A stretch of DNA of 61,284 nt. Origin: RGIG3040 sp964410675 (GTDB lineage Bacteria > Bacillota > Clostridia > Lachnospirales > Lachnospiraceae). The notes beneath the pieces were generated by a model, which saw only the letters and a program-made list of their open reading frames with translations, had not been told where the DNA came from and did no database searches. Below are positions 32,708-41,887 of this stretch, piece by piece (the first letter of the stretch is position 1; every line of letters begins with the position of its first letter). The stretch is from assembly GCA_964410675.1 (NCBI GenBank), contig CAYPIB010000005.1:1-61284 (forward strand), in the 5' to 3' direction. The position numbers and the translations under genes were made by a program.

Positions 32708-34759
32708 CTACACTGCCATCTTCCTCACAATGCTATAATACGTCTTAGCTGTATGGTTATAGCTTATGATATAGATAACCCCAAATACTACACAGACAAA
32801 CACCGCACACCCGATTAAAAGCATATTATTAAATAAATTAAGAGTTCCCAGCAGCTTAACAACCATATTCATCCCAATTGCAGTATGGAGCATGGCACCA
32901 AACAGCGGAAGGAAGAATACCATCAATATCTGCTTTCTAATAGTATGACGTACCTCCTCATCACTCATGCCTACCTTCTGCATGATGTCAAAGCTTGCCT
33001 GATCCTCAAAGCCCTCGGTAATCTGCTTATAATACATAATAATGAGTAAGCACATAAAGAATATAGTCCCAAAGAAGATACCGATGAATAGCAGACCGCC
33101 ATCCATTGCTTTAATTTCATTGGCAGAAGTAAGATTCTCCGCAGAGCTTTGAAAACCAGTCATTGGAGAAACATAGGAAGTAAACTGGTTATAAAACTCC
33201 ATAATATCTTCTTCGCTGCCGCTTGCTTTTATTAAAATCTTATAGCTCATATTATCGTCAGCATTCGTATAAAACAAATCCCCGATATGCGCCAAAGTCT
33301 CTATGCTGTCAACAGCAATAATATATTCCTCTCCGAGGGTGTTGCCCTTTGCTTTTGGTGTAATAGAGGATTGCATTAATTCCTCTTTGACCTTAAATGC
33401 TTCACCCATAAACGCCATACCAGGATTATTATAGTCAGCGCCGCTGCTGAATACCAAAACCTCGTTTTCCTGTATTTCATAATTTTTCCCTTCCAATCTA
33501 TTAAGCTCATCTACAGTCATCAGTGTAATTTTATAACGATCCGCCCAACGGCTATCCTCTTCAACAAGGTTAAGATTTCCTTCCTCATCCTTTACCACAG
33601 AAAGTCTTAGAGAAGAATATCCGATATATTCATCAAGCGTAACATTAGAATACTCTGCCAGCTCATATGCCTTGCTTCTTAGCTCCGGACTCAGATCAGC
33701 AAATTCCTCTCCCGCAGCTTCCCCTTCAGCAGTCCCGGATGCAGTTCCACCTGCCGCTTCCCTGCCCTGGAAAGAAGCTTCTACCTGAAAAGGATACATA
33801 AATGCCTCTATGCTGTCATTTCCCAGATATACACCAACTGTACATATGACAGTAATAAGTACCATTGTGGAAAAAATACATATATTAACCAAGCTCGCAG
33901 CACTTTTCTTCATACGGTAAAGCATACCGGATATCGTTATAAAATTTGAAGATTTGTAATAAGCCTTTTTGTTATTTTTAAACCTTCTTAAGAAAAATAT
34001 GCTTCCTGATGTAAATAGAAAGTAAGTACCTACGATCACTAAAAATACTGCCGAGAAGAAATTTATAAAAATGTTGCTGTCTATCTTAGCTGTTACAGCA
34101 ATGTAATAACCCCCGGCCATTGCTGCCACCCCTAAAATAGTCCAGATAAGGATAAATCTGGGTTCCTTTTCCCCCTTTTTTGACTGGCTCATAAGCTCAA
34201 TCGGATTAGCCTTACCTACCTGTATCAGGTTCTGTATCAAATTCAATAGAGAGACACCGCCATAGAATATCAAGGTATGCTTAACAGGGGATAGATTAAA
34301 GGTGAGCTTCACATCTACAGGTAGTCCCGTTAAATTTAATAGTAACAAAAATAATAGTTTAGAGAACAGGAACCCAAGGCAGACAGCAAACACACACACG
34401 ATAACATAGATGATGAATGTCTCTAACAGCATCATGAATCCGATGTGCTTTTTCTCCATCCCCAGAATGCTGTACAGACCCAGCTCTTTTTTCCTGCGCT
34501 TAATCAAAAAACTGTTGGTATAGCTTAAAAAAGGAATCATGATGATGCCTAACAGAAAAAAACCAACCATCATCATCATATATGCATAAGCAGCATTAGG
34601 CACTGTTTTTATAATGTCATTATTTATAATTAAATCAAATACAAAAAAGGTAAACATAGCAAATATGCTGATCCCTATATAAGGCAGATAGGTAGAGCTA
34701 TTTTTATAAATGCCGCTGATTGCCAGATTAGGAATCATTCTTTTTTTCTGTCTGCTCAT
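32708..34759 (-). CDS. BceB-type FtsX permease (locus G)
   Basis: The 683-residue permease has the Bce pattern. One helix near residues 25-45 is followed by paired helices to about residue 230 with the FtsX segment LGLYSILGMEKKHIGFMMLLE. TM helices near 290 lead into a large extracellular domain (about 330-560) and three C-terminal helices. BceB proteins sense bacitracin-like peptides and free their lipid targets, signalling through the attached kinase. The ATG at 34759 directly abuts the ATPase stop codon at 34760. It is the last gene of a complete regulator-kinase-ATPase-permease set on the minus strand. Confidence 0.9.
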   Translation of the reverse strand: MSRQKKRMIPNLAISGIYKNSSTYLPYIGISIFAMFTFFVFDLIINNDIIKTVPNAAYAYMMMMVGFFLLGIIMIPFLSYTNSFLIKRRKKELGLYSILGMEKKHIGFMMLLETFIIYVIVCVFAVCLGFLFSKLLFLLLLNLTGLPVDVKLTFNLSPVKHTLIFYGGVSLLNLIQNLIQVGKANPIELMSQSKKGEKEPRFILIWTILGVAAMAGGYYIAVTAKIDSNIFINFFSAVFLVIVGTYFLFTSGSIFFLRRFKNNKKAYYKSSNFITISGMLYRMKKSAASLVNICIFSTMVLITVICTVGVYLGNDSIEAFMYPFQVEASFQGREAAGGTASGTAEGEAAGEEFADLSPELRSKAYELAEYSNVTLDEYIGYSSLRLSVVKDEEGNLNLVEEDSRWADRYKITLMTVDELNRLEGKNYEIQENEVLVFSSGADYNNPGMAFMGEAFKVKEELMQSSITPKAKGNTLGEEYIIAVDSIETLAHIGDLFYTNADDNMSYKILIKASGSEEDIMEFYNQFTSYVSPMTGFQSSAENLTSANEIKAMDGGLLFIGIFFGTIFFMCLLIIMYYKQITEGFEDQASFDIMQKVGMSDEEVRHTIRKQILMVFFLPLFGAMLHTAIGMNMVVKLLGTLNLFNNMLLIGCAVFVCVVFGVIYIISYNHTAKTYYSIVRKMAV

Positions 34760-35587
34760 TTAAACTACCTCCCTGGAGATTGTACCGGATATAGCCTTCC
34801 CCGGCTCTGTGCTTTGAAAATCTCCATTGCCGGAATGCTCTGTCTGTATGACGGTAAGAGAGTCTGAAATCCTTCTATACATGGCATCATCACTTAGATT
34901 GCCCCGGTATAACTGATTAAAGACACTGCCATCTTTAATAAACAGTACTCTTCCTGCACGGCTGGCCGCCTGAATACTGTGTGTTACCATTAATATGGTC
35001 TGACCATCCCGATTAATATCTGCAAAAATATTTAAAAGCTTGTTGGCTGCCTTGGAATCTAACGCTCCTGTAGGCTCATCTGCTAAAACAATCTGGGGAT
35101 TGGTAATCAAAGCTCTTGCAACTGCTGCCCTCTGTTTCTGTCCCCCTGACACCTCATAAGGATATTTTTCCAAAAGCTCCTCAATACTAAGCTTCTTGGC
35201 CAAAGGAAGTAATCTTTCATTCATAACCCGATACTCACTTCCTGCTAAAACCATAGGAAGAAATATATTATCCTTCAAAGACAAGGTATCCAGCAGGTTA
35301 AAATCCTGGAAAACAAAGCCCAGATTATCTCTTCTGAAGGCACAAATATTTTTCTGCTTAATCTCTGCCATATTCTTACCGGCCAAAATTACCTGTCCGC
35401 TGGTAGGCTTATCCAGTGACGCCATAATGTTTAAGAGGGTTGTCTTACCGGAGCCGGATTCTCCCATAATCGCCACGTACTCTCCCTGCTCAACTGAAAA
35501 AGTTACATTATCAAGTGCCTGAACCTTATTTCCACCTAAGTGTGTAGTATATATTTTTTTTAAATTTTTCACTTCTAACAGTGCCAT
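34760..35587 (-). CDS. BceA-type ABC ATPase (locus G)
   Basis: The 275-residue ATPase has Walker A GESGSGKTT, Q-loop VFQDFNLLDTL, signature VSGGQKQRAAVARAL, Walker B IVLADEPTGALDSK and H-loop MVTHS. It carries about 30 extra C-terminal residues beyond the usual Bce length. GGAGG lies 9 bases before the start. A TTACA-N4-TGTAA palindrome about 100 bases upstream (35687-35700) is the likely BceR-type operator, so ATPase and permease are probably induced by the neighbouring regulator. Confidence 0.9.
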   Translation of the reverse strand: MALLEVKNLKKIYTTHLGGNKVQALDNVTFSVEQGEYVAIMGESGSGKTTLLNIMASLDKPTSGQVILAGKNMAEIKQKNICAFRRDNLGFVFQDFNLLDTLSLKDNIFLPMVLAGSEYRVMNERLLPLAKKLSIEELLEKYPYEVSGGQKQRAAVARALITNPQIVLADEPTGALDSKAANKLLNIFADINRDGQTILMVTHSIQAASRAGRVLFIKDGSVFNQLYRGNLSDDAMYRRISDSLTVIQTEHSGNGDFQSTEPGKAISGTISREVV

Positions 35588-35685
35588 AAATATTCCTCCT
35601 GCTGTTTTAATTTTGTTTACACTGTTATCTTAACCAAAAAAGAAATGTACTGCCATTGATTCACCTTACATTTCCTTTTCCTAAC

Positions 35686-35701
35686 CTTACATTTTTGTAA
35701 G
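35686..35701 (-). promoter_or_regulatory. BceR-type operator upstream of the locus G ABC genes
   Basis: CTTACATTTTTGTAAG is a palindrome matching the TNACA-N4-TGTAA consensus of BceR-like regulators. A further TTACA half site lies at 35666-35670. It sits between the kinase gene and the ATPase gene, where an inducible promoter is expected. Confidence 0.7.
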
Positions 35702-35724
35702 CTTCTATAATTTTTGATCAATAA

Positions 35725-36789
35725 TCAATCCTTTATTCTCATATTGGTCCTTCCCAAATCAAGGTATACCTTTGTTCCTTTCCCTTCCTTGCTTTGAACC
35801 CTGATGACATGAGCAAGGCTGTCCACTATATGCTTAGACAGATACAGCCCGATTCCTGTGGATTTCTTGTCCATCCGGCCATTATAGCCTGTAAATCCTC
35901 TTTCAAAAATACGGGGCAGATCCTCCTCACGAATACCTATGCCGGTATCCTCAATCACCAATATTTTACTTTCATTATCCTCCATATAAATTGATATACA
36001 GCCTTTTGGGGTGTACTTGATGCTATTGGATATAATCTGTTCCAATACAACCGTCAGCCATTTTTCATCTGTCAGTACCTTTGCATGAAATTCTTCCAGC
36101 TTTAGGGAAAGCTTGCTGTTAATAAACAGAACGGAATATTTTTTAATCGTCTCCTTAATCAGGCTGTATAAATCATATTCCTTTAAATCCATATCAGAAG
36201 CCATGCTGTCTAAACGTAAATAATGAAGAACCATCTCCACGTACTGCTCTATTTTAAATAACTCCTCCAGCAAGGCAAATCTATCCTCCCTGTCGTTAAG
36301 CAGAAGCTTCATGGCCGCAATCGGTGTCTTGATCTGATGGGCCCACATCAGATAATAGTCATTCCTCTCACTATCTCTTCGGAGCTCCTCCGAATCCATA
36401 AAGCTAAGGGCTTCATTATATCCCGCAATCAGCTCTTCATAGGCTCCTTCCAATCTGGAATGATGATTCTCTCCGTTAACCTCATTAAGTATTTTTAAGG
36501 CCTGCTGTAAATTATTGCCGGCTAATTCAAGGCTTCTTCGTTTTTTCAAATATCTAATATAATCAAATACGCCATAAAGTATAATTAAAAATGAAGACAA
36601 TAAAATCGCATATAGAAGCTTTACTAAATTGCCAAGCTGATTAAGACTGCCGACTGTTAAAAAGAGTAATGCTGTAGCTGTCAGCAGTAAAATGCCAGCT
36701 TTCCTGTCCCGCAAATAATCGGTTAGGTACCATTTTTTATTATGTTCAGCAGGCAGGCCTTTTGTTTTGTCCATGTACCTTTTGTCCAT
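35725..36789 (-). CDS. BceS-type sensor histidine kinase (locus G)
   Basis: The 354-residue kinase has two closely spaced helices (AGILLLTATALLFLTVGSL and LLYAILLSSFLIILYGVF, about residues 31-75) with virtually no extracellular loop, typical of intramembrane-sensing Bce kinases. H-box WAHQIKTPIAAMKLLL (His 151), N-box VLEQIISNSIKYTPKG, G1 VIEDTGIGIREED and G2 STGIGLYLSKHIV are all intact. AAAGGA lies 8 bases before ATG 36789, and the regulator gene ends 18 bases upstream. Confidence 0.9.
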   Translation of the reverse strand: MDKRYMDKTKGLPAEHNKKWYLTDYLRDRKAGILLLTATALLFLTVGSLNQLGNLVKLLYAILLSSFLIILYGVFDYIRYLKKRRSLELAGNNLQQALKILNEVNGENHHSRLEGAYEELIAGYNEALSFMDSEELRRDSERNDYYLMWAHQIKTPIAAMKLLLNDREDRFALLEELFKIEQYVEMVLHYLRLDSMASDMDLKEYDLYSLIKETIKKYSVLFINSKLSLKLEEFHAKVLTDEKWLTVVLEQIISNSIKYTPKGCISIYMEDNESKILVIEDTGIGIREEDLPRIFERGFTGYNGRMDKKSTGIGLYLSKHIVDSLAHVIRVQSKEGKGTKVYLDLGRTNMRIKD

Positions 36790-36807
36790 TAATCGGTCCT
36801 TTCTACA

Positions 36808-37482
36808 CTATTGTCCTATCATATACCCCAATCCCTTTTTTGTCTGAATAAAATTCACCAGCCCCGCATCCTCCAGCTTCTTCCTGATACGGGTCATATT
36901 GACAGTTAGGGTATTGTCATCTACAAAACAATCATTGTCCCAAAGTCTCTTCATAATCTCCTCTCGGGGCACTGGACTGTTGATGTTCTCAAACAATAAC
37001 TGTAATATCTTAAACTCATTTTTCGTCAATTCCAACTTCTGCTCACCGATCATAATAGAGGCATCGGATATATCCAATATAATTCCGTTATGTTCCATCA
37101 AATTAGTCTGTCCTCTAAAGGAATAGCTGCGCCTGAGCATGGCTTGTACCTTGGCAGCCAGAACCTCCAAGTCAAAGGGCTTTGTCAGAAAATCATCGCC
37201 CCCCATATTCACTGCCATCACTATATTCATATTATCTCCCGCAGAGGATACAAAAATAATAGGTACCTGTGATACCTGACGTATCTGGGAGCACCAATAA
37301 TGTCCATTATAAAAAGGCAGCACTATATCCATCAGGACTAAATGAGGATTAAATACAGCAAACTGAGTCATCACCTGATTAAAATCTATTACTGTTTCAA
37401 CCTCATAGCCCCATTTTGATAAGTGCCGCTTCATCTCTCCCGCAATTACCGGGTCATCTTCTACTACTAAAATTTTATACAT
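36808..37482 (-). CDS. BceR-type response regulator (locus G)
   Basis: The 224-residue regulator begins MYKILVVEDD, with phospho-acceptor Asp 52 (LVLMDIVLPFYNG, the Bce-family wording), VSSAGDN and LTKPFD. The winged helix contains VDDNTLTVNMTRIRKKL and ends KKGLGYMIGQ. GGAG 5 bases before ATG 37482 supports this start; an in-frame ATG at 37518 has none. It is divergent from the locus H regulator. Its expected site, TTACA-N4-TGTAA, lies before the ABC genes. Confidence 0.9.
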   Translation of the reverse strand: MYKILVVEDDPVIAGEMKRHLSKWGYEVETVIDFNQVMTQFAVFNPHLVLMDIVLPFYNGHYWCSQIRQVSQVPIIFVSSAGDNMNIVMAVNMGGDDFLTKPFDLEVLAAKVQAMLRRSYSFRGQTNLMEHNGIILDISDASIMIGEQKLELTKNEFKILQLLFENINSPVPREEIMKRLWDNDCFVDDNTLTVNMTRIRKKLEDAGLVNFIQTKKGLGYMIGQ

Positions 37483-37588
37483 AATAACTCCTGTCAGTTT
37501 CCATTGGTGGACGTACACAAATTCCAGCCTGTAATTGACCTTATTTTAACACACACGAGTAGGAATCGCTATAATTATAGCTTAATAG

Positions 37589-37617
37589 TTGATTTTCTAG
37601 TAGTAGTCCAATATAAT
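37589..37617 (+). promoter_or_regulatory. Sigma-A promoter of locus H
   Basis: TTGATT (37589-37594), 17-bp spacer and TATAAT (37612-37617) lie 56 bases before the locus H regulator start. Confidence 0.65.
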
Positions 37618-37672
37618 GACAACGGAGCTATACTTTCGAAATTGCCTAAGATTTACTTGAAAGGAAAAATGA

Positions 37673-38359
37673 TTGGAAAAAATATTAATTATTGAAGACA
37701 ATAAAGATGTAAATCATATGCTTTGTGAAACACTAAAGGCAGAGCAGTATGATGTGTACTGTGAATATGATGGACTCGCAGGTATGAAAGCTTTAAAAGA
37801 GGATAGCTTTGATATGCTTATTCTTGACATTATGCTTCCTTATAAAAGCGGAGATGAGATATTAAGAGAGCTTAGGGGATTTAGTGATATACCGGTCTTA
37901 GTGATTTCAGCAAAGGATTTAGTCGGAACAAAAATTGACCTGCTGACATTAGGTGCAGATGATTATATAACCAAACCATTTGACTTAGGGGAAATAGCGG
38001 CTAGAGTGGCGGCGCATTTACGGCGCACCAAGATACGGCAGTCAATGGAAAGCGTATATACTTATAAGGATCTTGAACTAAATACCAGTGAAAAACGTTT
38101 CACGGCAGCAGGCTTATCGATTGAACTGACAGCTAAGGAATTTTTGATTATGGAGCTTTTCTTAAAAAATAAAGGGAAGGTCTTTTCGAAAGCAAATATT
38201 TATGAAACAATATGGGGTGAGGAATATCTTGGAGATGACAATGCTGTAAAAACGCATATGAGCAACTTACGCAATAAATTAAAAAAAGCCAATCCAAGCG
38301 ACGAGTATATTGAAACAGTTTGGGGACTTGGATATCGCTTGTGCAAGGTGGAGTCGTGA
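37673..38359 (+). CDS. OmpR-type response regulator (locus H), TTG start
   Basis: The 228-residue regulator begins at TTG 37673 (MEKILIIEDN) with AAAGGA upstream. It has phospho-acceptor Asp 52 (MLILDIMLPYKSGDE), VISAKD, ITKPFD, and a winged helix ending VWGLGYRL. It is the paralogue of the locus A regulator; the gene order regulator, ATPase, permease, kinase is the same. Likely binding sites are the tandem 11-base repeats at 38388-38409. Confidence 0.9.
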   Translation: MEKILIIEDNKDVNHMLCETLKAEQYDVYCEYDGLAGMKALKEDSFDMLILDIMLPYKSGDEILRELRGFSDIPVLVISAKDLVGTKIDLLTLGADDYITKPFDLGEIAARVAAHLRRTKIRQSMESVYTYKDLELNTSEKRFTAAGLSIELTAKEFLIMELFLKNKGKVFSKANIYETIWGEEYLGDDNAVKTHMSNLRNKLKKANPSDEYIETVWGLGYRLCKVES

Positions 38360-38387
38360 ATTATCGGATTACTTACAAACTTTCTTG

Positions 38388-38409
38388 TTTTCTTAACCTT
38401 TTCTAAACC
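38388..38409 (+). promoter_or_regulatory. Tandem 11-bp direct repeats, likely response-regulator operator (locus H)
   Basis: TTTTCTTAACC (38388-38398) is followed directly by TTTTCTAAACC (38399-38409), one helical turn apart, with a weaker third unit after it. They lie between the regulator gene and the ATPase gene, as in locus A. Confidence 0.6.
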
Positions 38410-38458
38410 TTTACTTCTTAAGATATAGGTAAGAGGAAATGAAAACAGGAGGAAAACA

Positions 38459-39382
38459 ATGGAAAAATGTATAGTAAAAACAGAGCATTTAACAAAATCA
38501 TATAAGCAGTTTCATGCATTAAGTGATGTGTCCATTACGTTAAACGAGGGAAAGATTTACGGTTTGATTGGAAAGAATGGGGCAGGAAAGACAACCTTAA
38601 TGAGAATTATTTCGGGATTAAGCTTTCCTACATCTGGAACGATAGAGCTATTTGGACAATCTCAGTACCGGGAGTATCAAAAAGAACTAAGAAGAATTGG
38701 CACCTTAATTGAAAATCCAAGCATGGATCGTAAATTAACTGCCAGAGAGAATCTAAAGGTTCACAGAGTGATGCGGGGAATACCGGATGAAGGTGTAGAA
38801 CAAGAATTACTGGAAATAGTAGGGCTTAAGGATGTAGGGAAAAAGAAATTAAAGGATTTTTCATTAGGAATGAGACAGCGCCTCGGAATTGCCATTGCAC
38901 TTCTGGCAAACCCTGAGCTTCTTATTTTGGATGAGCCAACAAACGGGCTTGACCCTGTAGGTGTTGTAGAGGTTAGGAATCTTATTAAAAATCTTTCCGA
39001 GGATAGGAAGATTACAGTCCTTATTTCAAGCCACAACCTGCCTGAATTGTACCAGACAGCAACGGACTATATTATGATTGACAAAGGAATTATTAAAAAA
39101 GAATTGCCACTCGGCGAGCTTGAGGGAAAATGTCAGCATTATATTCAAGTGGAATGCGATGAACCTGAGAAATTGGTTACGATAATACAAACAAAATTAA
39201 ATACAGGGAAGTTTAAGGTAATGCATGATAAAAGCATTCGCCTCTACGATTATTTAGATGATAGGAAAAAGGCAGCTAGAATTATTTATGAAAATGGAAT
39301 TATTCCAACGGAATTTTCTTTTAAAGGCGAAACATTGGAAAACTATTTCTTATCAGTAATCGGAGGTGAAGAACATGCTTAA
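38459..39382 (+). CDS. ABC exporter ATPase, BcrA/LanF-like (locus H)
   Basis: The 307-residue ATPase has Walker A GKNGAGKTT, signature FSLGMRQRLGIA, Walker B LLILDEPTNGLDP and H-loop SSHNL, almost the same motifs as the locus A ATPase, plus the C-terminal extension. ACAGGAGG precedes ATG 38459. The permease start lies within its last codons. Export of a peptide antibiotic is the usual role of this class; the substrate is unknown. Confidence 0.9.
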   Translation: MEKCIVKTEHLTKSYKQFHALSDVSITLNEGKIYGLIGKNGAGKTTLMRIISGLSFPTSGTIELFGQSQYREYQKELRRIGTLIENPSMDRKLTARENLKVHRVMRGIPDEGVEQELLEIVGLKDVGKKKLKDFSLGMRQRLGIAIALLANPELLILDEPTNGLDPVGVVEVRNLIKNLSEDRKITVLISSHNLPELYQTATDYIMIDKGIIKKELPLGELEGKCQHYIQVECDEPEKLVTIIQTKLNTGKFKVMHDKSIRLYDYLDDRKKAARIIYENGIIPTEFSFKGETLENYFLSVIGGEEHA

Positions 39383-40169
39383 TATGATAAAAGCAGATAT
39401 ATATAGAATGTCAAAAATTAGCAGCGTTAAATTATGTATACTGGCAAGTGCAGTTAGTGCACTGGTTATGGGGTTTGTACTTCATGGTGTTTATAAAGGC
39501 ACTGTGTCATTAGATGCAAGCAGCGCTTTTGCACTGGTGTCTGATACCATGATTGTTATGGCTCTTGGAGCTGTTATAACAGGAGTTTTAGTGTGCGGAA
39601 GTTTTGAAACTAAAAATATTCATGATGAAATAGCATGTGGAAATGGTAGATTGGTTATTGTTTTTGCAAAAATGCTGTCAGTTTCTTGTTTAGTAATATT
39701 GCTCACTCTTCCCTATACGCTCATTGCGGTAATCGGGTTCGCTTCTCAGGCAGGATTTGGAATCTACTTAGGTGTGCCGTCAGCGTATTTCAATATTTTG
39801 TCTAATACACCGGATGTTCCTGTAAACGATGAATATATTTTAAAGTCAATTGTGCTAAGTATCATCATTACTTTAACCTATATCGCAAAAATCAGTATTT
39901 GTATTCCGATAGCATTTAAAGCTAGAAAAGCAATTCCGGTCATTGTTTTAGGTTTTTTATCCACGTTTTTCTTCGATATTATTTCTGCACTAACAAAGGG
40001 ACAGGGAATCGGGAGTGTAGTCAAATATCTTCCGTTTTCATTAGTTAGTAAATTGACCTTAGACTGCTCTATTGAAATTATGGTGCAGTGTGTCATCAGT
40101 AGTGTTTTATTTATTGTAGTTATGTTTTTGGATACGTACTTATCATTTCGAAAATCAGAAATAAAGTAA
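39375..40169 (+). CDS. ABC-2 type permease (locus H)
   Basis: The 264-residue protein has six hydrophobic segments, starting VKLCILASAVSALVMGFVLHG and including TMIVMALGAVITGVLVCGSF and VSCLVILLTLPYTLIAVIGF. GSFETKNIHDEIACGNGR after the second helix matches the equivalent segment of lantibiotic-immunity and bacitracin permeases. GGAGG lies 8 bases before ATG 39375; a GTG at 39366 overlaps that site and was rejected. Confidence 0.85.
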   Translation: MLNMIKADIYRMSKISSVKLCILASAVSALVMGFVLHGVYKGTVSLDASSAFALVSDTMIVMALGAVITGVLVCGSFETKNIHDEIACGNGRLVIVFAKMLSVSCLVILLTLPYTLIAVIGFASQAGFGIYLGVPSAYFNILSNTPDVPVNDEYILKSIVLSIIITLTYIAKISICIPIAFKARKAIPVIVLGFLSTFFFDIISALTKGQGIGSVVKYLPFSLVSKLTLDCSIEIMVQCVISSVLFIVVMFLDTYLSFRKSEIK

Positions 40170-40206
40170 AAATAGCAGGAAAAACATATTTCCGGAAGGT
40201 TGATAA

Positions 40207-41112
40207 TTGGTGATTTATTTAATTATTATTTTGATAGCTATCATAGTGGGATTAGCGGTTTATATTTTTATGACAAATCGGCAGTTGGATCGAATATCAG
40301 AAATTTTAGAAAAGCGTTTGCAGCAGCAGTCTTCACAAATCGTAAGCGTAGATTTAATTAACCGACATATTAATAAATTAGCAAGCCGCATAAATGAATG
40401 CTTAAAGGCGGAGGAAAACCTTCGCCTGCATTCCGTTCAGGGAGAAAAGAAATTTAAAGAGCTTATGGTAAATATTTCACATGACTTAAGAACTCCGCTT
40501 ACCGCCATTAAAGGTTATCAGCAATTGCTGGAAAAAGAAGAAATGACAGAGGAGCAGCAGGAAAAATTAACAATTGCCATGAAAAACACAAAAATATTAG
40601 AGCAGCTAATTGAACATTTTTTTGAATATACTTATATGGTAAACAGTAATCAGATAAACTCTCTGGAAAGAATCAATATCACCAATCTAATAACGGAATG
40701 TTTGATTTCCTCTTTTACGATGTTTGAAGAATGCAGTATAGAAGTAGAGTATGATGACTCTGCCGCGGTATTTGCAATGGCAGATAAGGAAATGCTTGGC
40801 AGAATCATTCAAAATCTTATTCGCAACTGCCTGCAGCATGCAAGGGGAAGAATTCAGGTACGTATGATAGAGCAAATAGATAGTGACTGTAATATGGTCG
40901 GTTTTTCCTTCTCGAATGAAATAGCAGAAGAAAATGGTATAGACGCAGCAAGAGTCTTTGAACGCTTCTATACTACCGACTATGCCAGAAAACAGTCAAC
41001 CGGCTTAGGACTAGCTATTGTCAAGCTGTTAACCGAACAAATGAATGGAACTGTAAATGCAAATATATCCAATAATATGCTAAATATCAAGGTGCTTTTT
41101 CCGAGTGCATAA
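40207..41112 (+). CDS. Sensor histidine kinase (locus H)
   Basis: The 301-residue kinase has a single N-terminal helix (residues 2-22) and then a cytoplasmic helical linker. The H-box is NISHDLRTPLTAIKGY (His 92), N-box IIQNLIRNCLQHARG and G2 box STGLGLAIVKLL. As in the locus A kinase, the G1 region is reduced. The start is TTG 40207 or GTG 40210, behind GGAAGG. It is the last gene of locus H, and a terminator follows at 41150. Confidence 0.85.
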   Translation: MVIYLIIILIAIIVGLAVYIFMTNRQLDRISEILEKRLQQQSSQIVSVDLINRHINKLASRINECLKAEENLRLHSVQGEKKFKELMVNISHDLRTPLTAIKGYQQLLEKEEMTEEQQEKLTIAMKNTKILEQLIEHFFEYTYMVNSNQINSLERINITNLITECLISSFTMFEECSIEVEYDDSAAVFAMADKEMLGRIIQNLIRNCLQHARGRIQVRMIEQIDSDCNMVGFSFSNEIAEENGIDAARVFERFYTTDYARKQSTGLGLAIVKLLTEQMNGTVNANISNNMLNIKVLFPSA

Positions 41113-41149
41113 AATAATGCACTGGGATTCAATATATCACAATCCTTTA

Positions 41150-41190
41150 AAAACCACATAAGTAAAAAAATACTTTACCAATGTGGTTTT
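41150..41190. terminator. Bidirectional terminator between locus H and the helical-protein gene
   Basis: AAAACCACAT (41150-41159) pairs with ATGTGGTTTT (41181-41190); an inner AAGTA/TACTT pairing extends the stem. Confidence 0.8.
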
Positions 41191-41198
41191 ACAAATTA

Positions 41199-41630
41199 CT
41201 ATAAATATTTTTTTAAATCTTTTAAGAATTTCTCATCAAGCTTAATCAGACTATCTGCAAGAGACTGACTCTCACTGGATGCTTCTGAGTATTGATTCTG
41301 ACTTTTACTTATATTTTGAATACCCATATTACTTCCGTCCATCATTAGCTTAGCAATTTGGCTGCTGTCATCTTTTATCATCAGCTTTACTTCCGTAGCA
41401 ACCTTACCATAAATAGTAGCAATGGCTCCCGGATCCTTTTCTTCTTTTCCATGCTCCTTTAGGAGAGCTGAGGATTTCTCTTTTATTTTTTCGTGCTCCT
41501 CCTTATAAGATTGAACCATTTCCTTTAAGCTATCGTCTTCAATATAGTCTCCAATTTGTTCCATTGCATTGAGTGCCATTTTACTGCCCGTGTTACATTC
41601 CTCTAATAATTTACAAGTATCTTCGTTCAT
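41199..41630 (-). CDS. Small helical (ferritin-like fold) protein of unknown function
   Basis: The 143-residue soluble protein is almost all helix and highly charged: CKLLEECNTGSKMALNAMEQIGDYI, then SLKEMVQSYKEEHEKIKEKSSALL, VATEVKLMIKDDSSQIAKLM and a C-terminal SLADSLIKLDEKFLKDLKKYL. Four helices with an E-E-H pattern in helix 2 recall ferritin-like bundles, although a complete di-iron set is not evident. AAAGGAAAT precedes ATG 41630; an upstream ATG (41654) overlaps the ribosome-site region. It is monocistronic, and its function is unknown. Confidence 0.7.
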   Translation of the reverse strand: MNEDTCKLLEECNTGSKMALNAMEQIGDYIEDDSLKEMVQSYKEEHEKIKEKSSALLKEHGKEEKDPGAIATIYGKVATEVKLMIKDDSSQIAKLMMDGSNMGIQNISKSQNQYSEASSESQSLADSLIKLDEKFLKDLKKYL

Positions 41631-41887
41631 AAAATTATTTCCTTTCTGTTTCATAATTGCCGATTATCATAATATAGATACAAATATATTTATCATCAAA
41701 TATTATTCTCAAAGATTCATATCTTATGTATAAACGTACAATTAAAATATTAAATAGTTTTGTATATTCTAATTGCATTTATTTAAGCAGCATTAAAAAG
41801 TGGTTTGTATACAAAGAGTTTAGTGGACATGTAATAACTTGACATGATATTATATATTTAGCTATTTTAATGAAGGAGACAACGAAT

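Noticed and set aside
41700..41870. Purine riboswitch upstream of the PurC-like gene
   Set aside because: The leader is short and A/T-rich and lacks the conserved purine-aptamer loop sequences.
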